DNA from: Methylorubrum extorquens
GTDB lineage: Bacteria > Pseudomonadota > Alphaproteobacteria > Rhizobiales > Beijerinckiaceae
Assembly: GCA_019695455.1 (NCBI GenBank)
Contig: JAEUAC010000431.1
Location: 1 to 21,149 of the forward strand
Reading direction: 5' to 3'
Length of the DNA stretch: 21,149 bases
Position 1 is the first letter of the stretch. Each line of letters opens with the position of its first letter. A model generated the notes under the pieces. It was not told the origin of the DNA. It saw only the letters and a list, made by a program, of their open reading frames with translations, and did no database searches. Positions 1 to 6,493 of this stretch are shown here, piece by piece. The position numbers were made by a program, and so were the translations under genes.

Positions 1-1533
1 GCCATGGATCTGGAGCGCGTTGTCGGCGGCCGACCAGGCGATGCGGGCGGCGAGAAGCTTCGCCATGCCGGCCTCGAGGTCGCAGCGCCGGCCCTCGTCC
101 TTGGCGCGTCCCGAGAAATAGGTGAGCTGGCGCGCGATGGCGACCTCGACGGCCATCATGGCGATCTTGTCGGCCACGCGCGGGAAGGCGAGGAGCGGCT
201 TGCCGAACTGGACCCGCTCACGGGCGTAGCGGAGGCCGGTGTCGAGCGCGGATTGCGCGACGCCGACGGCGCGGGCGGCGGTCTGGATTCGGGCCGATTC
301 GAAGGTCGCCATGAGCTGCCGGAAGCCTTCGCCCTCGCGCCCGCCGAGCAGGTTGCCCGCCGGCACCGCGAAACCCTCGAAGGCGAGCTCGTATTCCTTC
401 ATGCCCCGGTAGCCGAGCACCTCGATCTCGCCGCCCGTCAGGCCCTCCACGGGGAACGGGTCCTCGTCCGTGCCCCGCGGCTTCTCGCCGAGAAGGATGG
501 AGAGCCCCTTGTGGCCGGGCTCCTCCGGCTTCGTGCGGACGAGCAGCGTCATGAGGTCGGCGCGGACGGGATGCGTGATCCAGGTCTTGTTGCCGTGGAC
601 GCGCCACGTGTCGCCCTCGCGCACGGCCCGCGTGCGGAGCGAGGCGAGGTCGGAGCCCGTGTTCGGCTCCGTGAAGACCGCCGTCGGCAGGATCTCGCCC
701 GAGGCGATCCGCGGCAGGAAATGCGCCTTCTGCTCCTCCGTCCCGCCGCCGAGGATGAGTTCGGCCGCGATCTCCGACCGGGTGCCGAGCGAGCCGACCC
801 CGATATAGGCGCGCGACAGCTCCTCCGACACGACGCACATCGAGACCTTGGACAGGCCCATGCCGCCATATTCCTCCGGCACGGTCAGGCCGAAGACGCC
901 GAGCTCCGCCATCGTGTCGATCACGGAGAGCGGGATGTACTCGTTGCGCAGGTGCCAGCCATGGGCGTGCGGCTCGACCTCGGCCGCCGCGAACCGCCGC
1001 ATCTCGGCGCGGATCGCCTCCAGCGTCTCGTCGAGGCCGGGATCGCCGACGACGCCGCATTCCCCGATCAGCGCGACGAGGCGGGCCCGGTTCTCGGCCG
1101 TGTTGCCCGTCTCGATCAGCACCTCGATCGCGTCCGTGCGGAAGCGGGCCGCCTCGCGCGGCGGCAGGCCGAGATCGGCGAGCCGCGCGGTCTCGACCTG
1201 GCTCATGGGGATGCCCGAGAAGACCTGGTCCAGGTACTCGCCGATGCCGATCCGGCAGAGCAGGTCCTCCGTCTCGCCGAAGCGGTCCTCCGCCGCGAGC
1301 CGCGCGGCGTACTCGACCAGTTCCGCGACGGCGGCCGCGTAGGTCGAGAGCCAGGCGAGCGCGTGCGCGGCGTGCTGCTCGCGCTCGATCAGGGCTGCGG
1401 AGAGCCGGCCGTCCTCCGTCACCCGGGCGCGGACCTTGCGCCCGGCCTCGGCCACGAGCGCCCGCAGGTCGGCGACGGCTTCGGTCGCGAGCGCATGACG
1501 ATCGGGCGGCGCGTCGACGGGGCGGGCGGACAT
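1..1533 (-). CDS. mcd: (2S)-methylsuccinyl-CoA dehydrogenase, partial (C-terminus off the window)
   Basis: Acyl-CoA dehydrogenase flavoprotein; 511 codons are visible and the frame runs off the left edge just after QIHG, the start of the family's C-terminal QIHGG motif, so about 40-50 residues including the usual catalytic Glu are missing. Seen: an N-terminal extension of about 170 residues before the dehydrogenase core, then PEEYGGMG (219-226), FTEPNTGSD (287-295), WIT (318-320), RERVQFGKP (438-446). Known: an extension of this size before the core is characteristic of methylsuccinyl-CoA dehydrogenase, which oxidises (2S)-methylsuccinyl-CoA to mesaconyl-CoA in the ethylmalonyl-CoA pathway and passes electrons to ETF. 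The ATG at 1533 is preceded by AGGAG at good spacing; an in-frame GTG 24 nt upstream is a weaker alternative. Other acyl-CoA dehydrogenases with an N-terminal domain cannot be fully excluded without the C-terminus. Confidence 0.82.
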   Translation of the reverse strand, partial: MSARPVDAPPDRHALATEAVADLRALVAEAGRKVRARVTEDGRLSAALIEREQHAAHALAWLSTYAAAVAELVEYAARLAAEDRFGETEDLLCRIGIGEYLDQVFSGIPMSQVETARLADLGLPPREAARFRTDAIEVLIETGNTAENRARLVALIGECGVVGDPGLDETLEAIRAEMRRFAAAEVEPHAHGWHLRNEYIPLSVIDTMAELGVFGLTVPEEYGGMGLSKVSMCVVSEELSRAYIGVGSLGTRSEIAAELILGGGTEEQKAHFLPRIASGEILPTAVFTEPNTGSDLASLRTRAVREGDTWRVHGNKTWITHPVRADLMTLLVRTKPEEPGHKGLSILLGEKPRGTDEDPFPVEGLTGGEIEVLGYRGMKEYELAFEGFAVPAGNLLGGREGEGFRQLMATFESARIQTAARAVGVAQSALDTGLRYARERVQFGKPLLAFPRVADKIAMMAVEVAIARQLTYFSGRAKDEGRRCDLEAGMAKLLAARIAWSAADNALQIHG

Positions 1534-1546
1534 CGGTTTCTCCTGG

Positions 1547-1562
1547 AGGCGGGACACGGTCC
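1547..1562. promoter_or_regulatory. 16-nt sequence shared with 2557-2572, upstream of mcd
   Basis: AGGCGGGACACGGTCC occurs here, 14 nt before the mcd start codon, and again exactly at 2557-2572, directly before the transporter start codon. Here the core is a small inverted repeat, GGGAC-ACG-GTCCC. It could be a shared operator, but read on the minus strand it also contains GTGTCCCGCCT, an in-frame GTG-Ser-Arg-Leu in both genes, so similar N-termini or chance are possible explanations. Confidence 0.25.
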
Positions 1563-1589
1563 CGGCTCGTGACATTCGTCGGGCCGAGG

Positions 1590-1605
1590 CGCGCCCGAGG
1601 GCGCG
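1590..1605. repeat. Short perfect inverted repeat upstream of mcd
   Basis: CGCGCCC (1590-1596) and GGGCGCG (1599-1605) form a 7-bp hairpin. It lies between the transporter stop and the mcd start, both on the minus strand, so it may help terminate transporter transcription. There is no T-tract. Confidence 0.4.
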
Positions 1606-1630
1606 TCCCGAAGCGGGCGCCACCGGCCTG

Positions 1631-1666
1631 CATCCTTCGAGGCTCCGCTTCGGCGCACCTCAGGTG
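1631..1666. repeat. Dispersed intergenic palindrome-like element (Hyphomicrobiales type)
   Basis: Starts CATCCTTCGAGGCTCCGC and ends CGCACCTCAGGTG, with GAGG (1639-1642) facing CCTC (1658-1661) around a CCG-CTT-CGG centre. I recall many Hyphomicrobiales genomes carrying intergenic copies of the form CATCC-TTCGAGG ... CCTCAGG-ATG. Only one copy lies in this window, so the repeat status is inferred from memory, not shown here. Confidence 0.45.
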
Positions 1667-1700
1667 ACGCGGTTCGGAGTGTCAAGGAGCGGCCGGGCCG

Positions 1701-2555
1701 TCAGGCGCGGCTGGCGAGGATGAGGCCGAGGGCGGCGACCGCCATGCCGGCGAGCTGGATCGGCGCCAAGGTGTCGCCGAACAGGCCGAAGCTCATGAGG
1801 GCCGTCGCCGGCGGCACGAGGAAGAGGAGGGAGGCAACCCCGACGACCGCGCCCCGCCGCAGCATCAGGAGGAACAGGCCGATCGCGCCGACCGACAGGC
1901 CGAACACGGCCCAGCCGAGCCCGAGCCAGAAGGCCGGGGCGGGGTCGATGCGGCCGGTCTCGCCCGCGAGCGCCAGGATGCCGACGATCGGCAGGGCGGC
2001 CGCGAACTGGATGGCCGTGTCCGGCGCGACGTCGCGCGTCCCGGCCGTCCGCTTCTGCCAGATCGTGCCGGCCGTGATGGAGAGGGTGCCGAGGCAGGCG
2101 ACGAGGACGGGCCCGAGCGGGATGGTCCCCGCCGCGCCGAGCCGCGGCCCGATCACGAGCCCGATGCCGAGCGTGCCGAGCGCGACGCCCGTCCAGCGGC
2201 GCCGCGAGACGATCTCGCCGAGGAGCGGCCGTGCCAGGCAGGCCGTCACCAGCGGCTGCGCGCCCGCGACGAGGGCCGAGATGGCGGCCGGCAGGCCATG
2301 CGCGACCGCCCAGAAGACGCAGCCGAGATAGACGCCCTGCAGGAGGAGGCCCGAGACCGCTGCCCGTGCCCAGCCGGCGCCGGTCGCCGGCCAGCGCGAG
2401 CCGAGCGCCGCGCCGACGGCCGCCATGAAGAGCGCGGCCGCACCGAAGCGGAGCGTCAGGAACGTGAAGGGCTCGACGTGCGGCGCGACGAGGCGCGCGA
2501 CCACGAACCCCGTCGACCAGATCAGGACGAAGAGGCCCGGCACGACGACGGGCAT
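1701..2555 (-). CDS. DMT-superfamily (EamA) transporter
   Basis: Protein of 284 residues, almost entirely hydrophobic segments separated by short polar turns, fitting the ten-helix EamA/RhaT-type exporter fold with two EamA repeats. Seen: an N-terminal LFVLIWSTGFVVARL segment, typical of EamA proteins (WSTGF-type motif), a short basic loop SRRRWTG between helices, and GLFGDTLAPIQLAGMAVAALG near the end, matching the conserved LGE-x(n)-QxxGxxLILxG region of the second repeat. The substrate is unknown; family members export amino acids or small metabolites. It begins 22 nt after the thioesterase stop and probably shares its transcript. No clear ribosome site precedes the ATG at 2555; an in-frame GTG at 2567 would add four residues. 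Confidence 0.85.
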   Translation of the reverse strand: MPVVVPGLFVLIWSTGFVVARLVAPHVEPFTFLTLRFGAAALFMAAVGAALGSRWPATGAGWARAAVSGLLLQGVYLGCVFWAVAHGLPAAISALVAGAQPLVTACLARPLLGEIVSRRRWTGVALGTLGIGLVIGPRLGAAGTIPLGPVLVACLGTLSITAGTIWQKRTAGTRDVAPDTAIQFAAALPIVGILALAGETGRIDPAPAFWLGLGWAVFGLSVGAIGLFLLMLRRGAVVGVASLLFLVPPATALMSFGLFGDTLAPIQLAGMAVAALGLILASRA

Positions 2556-2556
2556 C

Positions 2557-2572
2557 AGGCGGGACACGGTCC
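2557..2572. promoter_or_regulatory. Second copy of the 16-nt shared sequence, upstream of the transporter
   Basis: Identical to 1547-1562. It sits between the thioesterase stop (2578) and the transporter ATG (2555), where a ribosome site would be expected but none is obvious. If the GTG at 2567 is the true start, most of this repeat is coding. Confidence 0.2.
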
Positions 2573-2577
2573 GCGGC

Positions 2578-3015
2578 TCAGGCGAGGAGCGCGGCGAGCG
2601 CCCCGCGGAGCGCATCGGGCAGGGGCACCGGCCGGCTCGTCGCCCGGTCCACGTAGACGTGGACGAAATGGCCCTCGGCCGCGGCCTCCGCCTCGTCGTT
2701 CCGGAACAGGCCGATCTCGTAGCGCACACTCGACGTCCCGAGCCGGGCGACCCGGATCCCCGCATCCACGCGGTCCGGGAAGGCGATCGGGCGGGCGTAG
2801 CGGCACTGCGTCTCGACCACGAGGCCGATCACCGGGCTCCGGGCGAAGTCGAGCACGCCCGCCTCGATCAGGTAGAGGTTCACGGCCGTGTCGAAGTAGG
2901 AATAATAGACCACGTTGTTCACGTGCCCGTACACGTCGTTGTCCATCCAGCGGGTGCCGATGGGGCGAAAGGCCCGGTAGCCGTCGCGACGGCCCGGCGC
3001 CGACCTCTCGGTCAC
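2578..3015 (-). CDS. Acyl-CoA thioesterase, 4-hydroxybenzoyl-CoA thioesterase (hotdog) family
   Basis: Protein of 145 residues, the usual size for a single hotdog domain. The motif WMDNDVYGHVNN (residues 23-34) matches the family's active-site loop, with the Asp of D-x-D-x-x-G-H-x-N as candidate nucleophile or base; a C-terminal HFVHVYVDRATSRPVPLP strand is also typical. It would hydrolyse a cytosolic acyl-CoA to free acid and CoA; the acyl group is unknown. The GTG start at 3015 overlaps the upstream alcohol dehydrogenase stop as GTGA, indicating translational coupling. A longer frame is open upstream but lies inside the dehydrogenase gene and does not resemble the family. The neighbouring transporter could export the released acid; that is inference. 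Confidence 0.85.
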   Translation of the reverse strand: MTERSAPGRRDGYRAFRPIGTRWMDNDVYGHVNNVVYYSYFDTAVNLYLIEAGVLDFARSPVIGLVVETQCRYARPIAFPDRVDAGIRVARLGTSSVRYEIGLFRNDEAEAAAEGHFVHVYVDRATSRPVPLPDALRGALAALLA

Positions 3016-4160
3016 AGCGCCGCCTCGTAGATCGCGAGCGCGTCCTCGTAGGTCACCTCGCGCGGGTTGTTGATGAGGAGCCGCGTCTGCTTCATGGCGT
3101 CGGCCGCGAGCGTGGGCAGGTCGTCCCGGCCGATGCCGGCCGAACCGAGCCGCGTGTCCAGCCCGACGCCCGGGGCGAGGTCCGTCGCCCACCGGACGAG
3201 GGCCGCGCTCCGCGCCTCGTCGCTTCCCGTCGCGGCCGGAACCACGATGGCGGCGATCTCGGCATAGAGCGACGAGGCGGCGGGAGCGTTGAAGCGCAGC
3301 ACGTGCGGCAGCACCATCGCGTTCGACAGGCCGTGGGGCACGTGGAAGCGGCCGCCGATCGGGTAGGCGAGGGCGTGGACGGCCGCGACCGGCGCGTTCG
3401 CGAAGGCCATGCCGGCCAGCATGGAGCCGAGCAGCATGGCGGAGCGCGCGTCCCGGTCCTGGCCGGTCCGGCAGGCGGCGGCGAGGTTGCCGGCCAGCAG
3501 GCGCAGGGCCTCCCGGGCCAGCGCGTCCGAGAGCGGGTTCTTCAGCCGCCTGGACGTGTAGGCCTCGATCGCGTGGACCATGGCGTCGATCCCCGTCGCG
3601 GCCGTGACGTGCGGAGGCAGGCCGAGCGTCAGGTCGGCGTCCAGGACCGCCCAGTCCGGCAGGAGCGGGGGCGAGACCACGCCCTTCTTCTCGCTCTCGC
3701 CGGTGGTCACGATGGAGATGGGCGTGACCTCCGAGCCCGTCCCGGCGGTGGTCGGCGCGAGGATCAGGGGCAGGCGCGGCCCGGTCGCGTTGCCCACGCC
3801 GTAGACGGAGGCCAGCGTCTCGCCGCCGCCGGCGAGGAGCGCTGCGAGCTTCGCCACGTCCATGGACGAGCCGCCGCCGAGCCCGAGCACGCCGTCGGCG
3901 CCGGCCTCGCGGGCGGCGGTCGCGGCGGCCTCGATCACGGCCTCGGGCGGATCGGCGACGACCTCCGTGAAGAGCCGGTACGCGATGCCCGCGTCCACGA
4001 GCCCCCGGAGGGCGGGATCGAGGAGGCCGCCGCCGACGATCCCGGCATCGGTGACGACGAGGACGGACCGGCAGCCGAGGCGCCCGAAGAGGGAGCCGAG
4101 CTTCGCGGACGCGCCCGGCTCGACGAGGATCGACGGCGTTGTCTGAAACGTGAACTGCAC
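3012..4160 (-). CDS. Iron-containing alcohol dehydrogenase
   Basis: Protein of 382 residues, the normal length of group III metal-dependent NAD(P) dehydrogenases. Seen: nucleotide-binding GGGSSMDVAK (95-104), APTTAGTGSEVTP (135-147), and metal ligands D192, H196 (IDAMVHAIEAY), H262 (AVHALAYPIGG) and H276 (VPHGLSN), with the same spacing as the Fe ligands of lactaldehyde reductase FucO. It interconverts an alcohol and an aldehyde or ketone in the cytosol with NAD(P); the substrate cannot be read from sequence, and maleylacetate reductase-like enzymes share the fold. The GTG start at 4160 has a strong GGAGGAGGA ribosome site. It heads the three-gene run with thioesterase and transporter and diverges from the acyl-CoA dehydrogenase at 4313. 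Confidence 0.9.
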   Translation of the reverse strand: MQFTFQTTPSILVEPGASAKLGSLFGRLGCRSVLVVTDAGIVGGGLLDPALRGLVDAGIAYRLFTEVVADPPEAVIEAAATAAREAGADGVLGLGGGSSMDVAKLAALLAGGGETLASVYGVGNATGPRLPLILAPTTAGTGSEVTPISIVTTGESEKKGVVSPPLLPDWAVLDADLTLGLPPHVTAATGIDAMVHAIEAYTSRRLKNPLSDALAREALRLLAGNLAAACRTGQDRDARSAMLLGSMLAGMAFANAPVAAVHALAYPIGGRFHVPHGLSNAMVLPHVLRFNAPAASSLYAEIAAIVVPAATGSDEARSAALVRWATDLAPGVGLDTRLGSAGIGRDDLPTLAADAMKQTRLLINNPREVTYEDALAIYEAAL

Positions 4161-4176
4161 CCGCGTCCTCCTCCGT

Positions 4177-4231
4177 GCCCCTTCGGGGCTTCGCGCCCCG
4201 GTATCATGGTCGGGGGCGATCGGAAGCCCCC
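4177..4231. repeat. Hairpin-rich divergent promoter region
   Basis: The 152-nt gap between the divergent alcohol and acyl-CoA dehydrogenases has three arms, GCCCC (4177-4181), GGGGC (4185-4189) and GCCCC (4195-4199), where the middle arm can pair with either neighbour. A second repeat follows, GGGGGC (4212-4217) with GCCCCC (4226-4231). I could not pick out convincing -35/-10 boxes for either gene. Confidence 0.4.
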
Positions 4232-4312
4232 GGGGCTCGACGCGGGCGCCGGACCCCGGCTAATCGGAGGCCCGCGCGGCCGGATGCCGTGTCCCGTCCG
4301 GGTGCCGAGTCC

Positions 4313-5464
4313 ATGTCGTCGAACCTCTCCCATCCCGAGATCCGCGAGGAGGTCGCGCGGCTCTGCGGGCGCTTCCCGGGCGAATACTGGCGCAGGCTCG
4401 ATTCCGACCGGGCCTACCCGACCGAATTCGTGAACGCCCTGACGGAGGGCGGCTGGCTCGCGGCCCTGATCCCGGAGGAGTACGGCGGCGCGGGCCTGCC
4501 CCTCTCGGCCGCCGCCGCCATCCTCGAGGAGGTGCAGCGGCAGGGTTGCAACGGCGCCGCCTGCCACGCCCAGATGTACGTGATGGGCACGATCCTCCGC
4601 CACGGCTCGGAGGCGCAGAAGCAGGCCTACCTGCCCAAGGTCGCGACCGGCGAGCTCCGGCTCCAGGCCTTCGGCGTGACCGAGCCGACGAGCGGCACGG
4701 ACACGACGGCGCTCCGCACGACGGCCCGGCGCGAGGGCGACCGCTACATCGTCGACGGCCAGAAGATCTGGACCTCGCGCGCCGAGCATTCGGACCTGAT
4801 GCTGCTTCTCGCCCGCACGACGCCGCGCGACCAGGTGGCGAAGAAGACGGACGGCCTCTCGACCTTCATCGTCGACATGCGCACCGCCAAGGGCCTCACG
4901 ATCCGGCCGATCCGCACGATGATGAACCACAATTCCTGCGAGGTCTTCTTCGACGGCATGGAGGTGCCGGCCGAGAACCTCGTCGGCGAGGAGGGCAGGG
5001 GTTTCCGCTACATCCTGTCCGGCATGAACGCCGAGCGCATCCTCATCGCGGCCGAATGCGTCGGCGACGCGAAATGGTTCATCGAGAAGGCGTCCGCCTA
5101 CGCCAAGGAGCGCCACGTCTTCGGCCGCCCGATCGGCCAGAACCAGGGCATCCAGTTCCCCATCGCGACCGCCTACGCCCACATGCGGGCGGCCGAGCTG
5201 ATGGTGGCGGAAGCGCTGCGCCTCTACGAGGCCGGCGAGAACCCGGGCGCCGAGGCGAACATGGCCAAGATGCTCGCCGCCGACGCCTCCTTCGAGGCCG
5301 CGAATGCCTGCGTGCAGACGCATGGCGGCTTCGGCTTCGCCGAGGAATACGACGTCGAGCGCAAGTTCCGCGAGACGCGCCTCTACCAGGTCGCCCCGAT
5401 CTCGACGAACCTCATCCTGTCCTACCTCGCCGAGCACGTGCTCGGCATGCCGCGCAGCTATTGA
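4313..5464 (+). CDS. Acyl-CoA dehydrogenase family protein
   Basis: Protein of 383 residues, standard for a single-domain acyl-CoA dehydrogenase using FAD and ETF. Seen: PEEYGGAGLP (54-63), FGVTEPTSGTD (120-130), KIWTS (151-155), AKERHVFGRPIGQNQGIQ (264-281), QTHGGFGFAEEY (335-346). At the position of the usual C-terminal catalytic Glu (YEGT in medium-chain enzymes) this protein has VAPIST, so that Glu is absent; a Glu at 241 (MNAERILIA) matches the alternative base position of isovaleryl- and long-chain-type enzymes. The substrate is therefore more likely branched or unusual; this is inference. The ATG at 4313 gives the family's normal N-terminus but has a weak ribosome site. It diverges from the alcohol dehydrogenase operon. 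Confidence 0.9.
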   Translation: MSSNLSHPEIREEVARLCGRFPGEYWRRLDSDRAYPTEFVNALTEGGWLAALIPEEYGGAGLPLSAAAAILEEVQRQGCNGAACHAQMYVMGTILRHGSEAQKQAYLPKVATGELRLQAFGVTEPTSGTDTTALRTTARREGDRYIVDGQKIWTSRAEHSDLMLLLARTTPRDQVAKKTDGLSTFIVDMRTAKGLTIRPIRTMMNHNSCEVFFDGMEVPAENLVGEEGRGFRYILSGMNAERILIAAECVGDAKWFIEKASAYAKERHVFGRPIGQNQGIQFPIATAYAHMRAAELMVAEALRLYEAGENPGAEANMAKMLAADASFEAANACVQTHGGFGFAEEYDVERKFRETRLYQVAPISTNLILSYLAEHVLGMPRSY

Positions 5465-5477
5465 GGCCGGACGCGCG

Positions 5478-5507
5478 CTTGCGTGCTCCCGGCGCCCTTC
5501 CTAGAAC
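5478..5507 (+). promoter_or_regulatory. Candidate promoter of tRNA-Arg
   Basis: CTTGCG (5478-5483), 17-nt spacer, CTAGAA (5501-5506) resembles the alphaproteobacterial CTTGAC-N17-CTATAT pattern. Transcription would start about 6 nt before the mature tRNA 5' end at 5520. The -10 element lies in the loop of the inverted repeat at 5488-5516. Confidence 0.45.
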
Positions 5508-5516
5508 GGCGCCGGG
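5488..5516. repeat. Perfect 9-bp inverted repeat between acyl-CoA dehydrogenase and tRNA-Arg
   Basis: CCCGGCGCC (5488-5496) and GGCGCCGGG (5508-5516) enclose an 11-nt loop. It begins 23 nt after the acyl-CoA dehydrogenase stop and could terminate that transcript, although no T-tract follows. It overlaps the tRNA promoter, so termination and initiation would share this DNA. Confidence 0.5.
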
Positions 5517-5519
5517 CCC

Positions 5520-5593
5520 GACTGCGTAGCTCAACCGGATAGAGCGTCGCGCTTCGAACGCGAAGGTTGGGGGTTCAAGTCCCTCCGCGGTCG
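5520..5593 (+). tRNA. tRNA-Arg, anticodon TCG
   Basis: A full cloverleaf can be drawn: acceptor 5520-5526 with 5586-5592 (7 bp, one G-T), D stem GCTC/GAGC (5529-5532 and 5542-5545), anticodon stem TCGCG/CGCGA (5547-5551 and 5559-5563), loop CTTCGAA with anticodon TCG at 5554-5556, five-base variable loop, and T stem 5569-5573/5581-5585 around TTCAAGT. Position 20 is A and anticodon position 35 is C, the known arginine identity bases. It would decode CGA, probably with other CGN codons through modified U34. The CCA end is not encoded (G5593 is followed by CCC). Confidence 0.93.
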
Positions 5594-5614
5594 CCCTCTA
5601 GAACTACCGGTCGG

Positions 5615-5636
5615 GCAGGGCACTTGAAGCCCCTGC
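5615..5636 (-). repeat. Hairpin resembling an inverted copy of the tRNA T arm
   Basis: GCAGGGC (5615-5621) pairs with GCCCCTGC (5629-5636) with one bulge around ACTTGAA. Read on the minus strand the loop is TTCAAGT, identical to the T loop of the tRNA 22 nt away, flanked by GGGG and CCCT as in its T stem. It may be the terminator of the tRNA transcript or a remnant of a tRNA 3' end from a past integration. Neither is proven. Confidence 0.35.
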
Positions 5637-5790
5637 ACCAATGATTGCGCCAACCATACGGCGCCCGGGAGCGCTCCCACGTCCCGGCGAGGGCCGACGG
5701 CAAAGGGAAGCGGCGAGCGGACTCGACGTACGTCCCGTTTCGTTCTTATGCCGGGCCATGGCCTGGCGGCTTTCGTCCTTTCCCTCCGTC

Positions 5791-6166
5791 ATGCTCCGAA
5801 TCGTGTGCGAAGGCTGCGGCCGGGCGGGACGATACCGGCTGGCCCGGCTGGCGCACCGGTTCGGGCCCGAGGCCGACCTCGCCGCCCTGCTCGGGACGCT
5901 CGTCGTCGGGTGCCGGAGCCGCACCCCGACCGGCCCGGAGCAATCCGCGGCGCGCCTACGACCGCGACGGTCGCGAGATCGAGCCGGCCACCATCGCGAC
6001 CATGCTGCCGCCGCTCGGGAGCGGCCGGGTGACGGCGCGCTGCCAGGCGAACGCCTGCGGCCCTGTGGAGACCGTCGACGTGACCGGCTGGCATCCCGCC
6101 ACCGACGTGCCGGATGTCGGCCTGCGACCGATCGCGACCGATTGCGGCCCGAGCGGGACCTGGTAG
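5791..6166 (+). pseudogene. Frameshifted small Cys-motif gene(s)
   Basis: Two protein-like pieces lie in adjacent frames. The first, from ATG 5791 (or 5758), reads MLRIVCEGCGRAGRYRLARL and continues to about LLGTLVVGCRSRT; a CxxCGRxGRY start followed by a later Cys resembles small hypothetical proteins I recall from Hyphomicrobiales. This frame then stays open without resembling anything until 6330. The second piece, one frame over from about 5951 to a TAG at 6164-6166, reads RAYDRDGREIEPATIATML and continues with two Cys (ARCQANACG) and VPDVGLRPIATDCG; it has no start codon at its natural beginning. The simplest reading is an indel near 5930-5950, or a deletion fusing two neighbouring small genes. 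A possible metal-binding role is only suggested by the cysteines. Confidence 0.5.
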
Positions 6167-6184
6167 CCCGAGGGAGCCCTCGGG
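6167..6184 (+). terminator. Hairpin directly after the broken gene's stop codon
   Basis: CCCGAGGG (6167-6174) and CCCTCGGG (6177-6184) form a perfect stem starting at the base after the TAG at 6164-6166. No T-tract follows, so intrinsic termination is uncertain. Its position supports 6166 as the genuine end of the old coding frame. Confidence 0.45.
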
Positions 6185-6493
6185 TCGGGCGCCCCGTCAG
6201 GGTCCCGCCCAGCGGGTGGGAGAAGACTTGCCGAGCACATCGTCGTCGTTGCGGTACAACACACAAATATCGCGGCCGTAATTCGTTTGGACGATGCCTG
6301 GGGTGGGGCGGTGTGGTTCCTAGTGTGTAGATTGTGCGGTGACTCCAACCACCCGCGGTCTCGGCAGGACGGCGTCACTGCCCTCGGGCATCGCCGTCCT
6401 GCCGCTCATTCGAAGAGTTAATGACTCCACGTTTCAGGCGCTATAAAGACGACGTCAGTAACCCGCTGAAACCGGGCGCCCTGGAGAGCGACC
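6185..6493. other. Gene-free stretch with a long hairpin
   Basis: I see no convincing gene in these 309 bases. Composition is visibly less GC-rich than the surroundings around 6245-6345. The main structure is the inverted repeat at 6362-6404. A TATAAA at 6442-6447 is a possible -10 element for the small membrane protein gene, but its -35 is poor. Confidence 0.5.
6362..6404. repeat. Perfect 13-bp inverted repeat with nested inner hairpin
   Basis: CGGCAGGACGGCG (6362-6374) and CGCCGTCCTGCCG (6392-6404) are exact reverse complements. Inside the 17-nt spacer, TGCCC (6379-6383) and GGGCA (6386-6390) form a second stem. No T-tract follows. It is the longest perfect stem I found in the window and sits 90 nt before the small membrane protein start. 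Confidence 0.6.

Noticed and set aside
4..1572. Long plus-strand frame opposite mcd
   Set aside because: It is the antisense shadow of the acyl-CoA dehydrogenase in GC-rich DNA: Arg/Ala/Gly/Asp-rich composition with no family motifs.
2298..4433. 711-codon plus-strand frame opposite the transporter, thioesterase and alcohol dehydrogenase
   Set aside because: It runs across three recognisable genes on the other strand and has low-complexity Arg/Gly/Asp composition.
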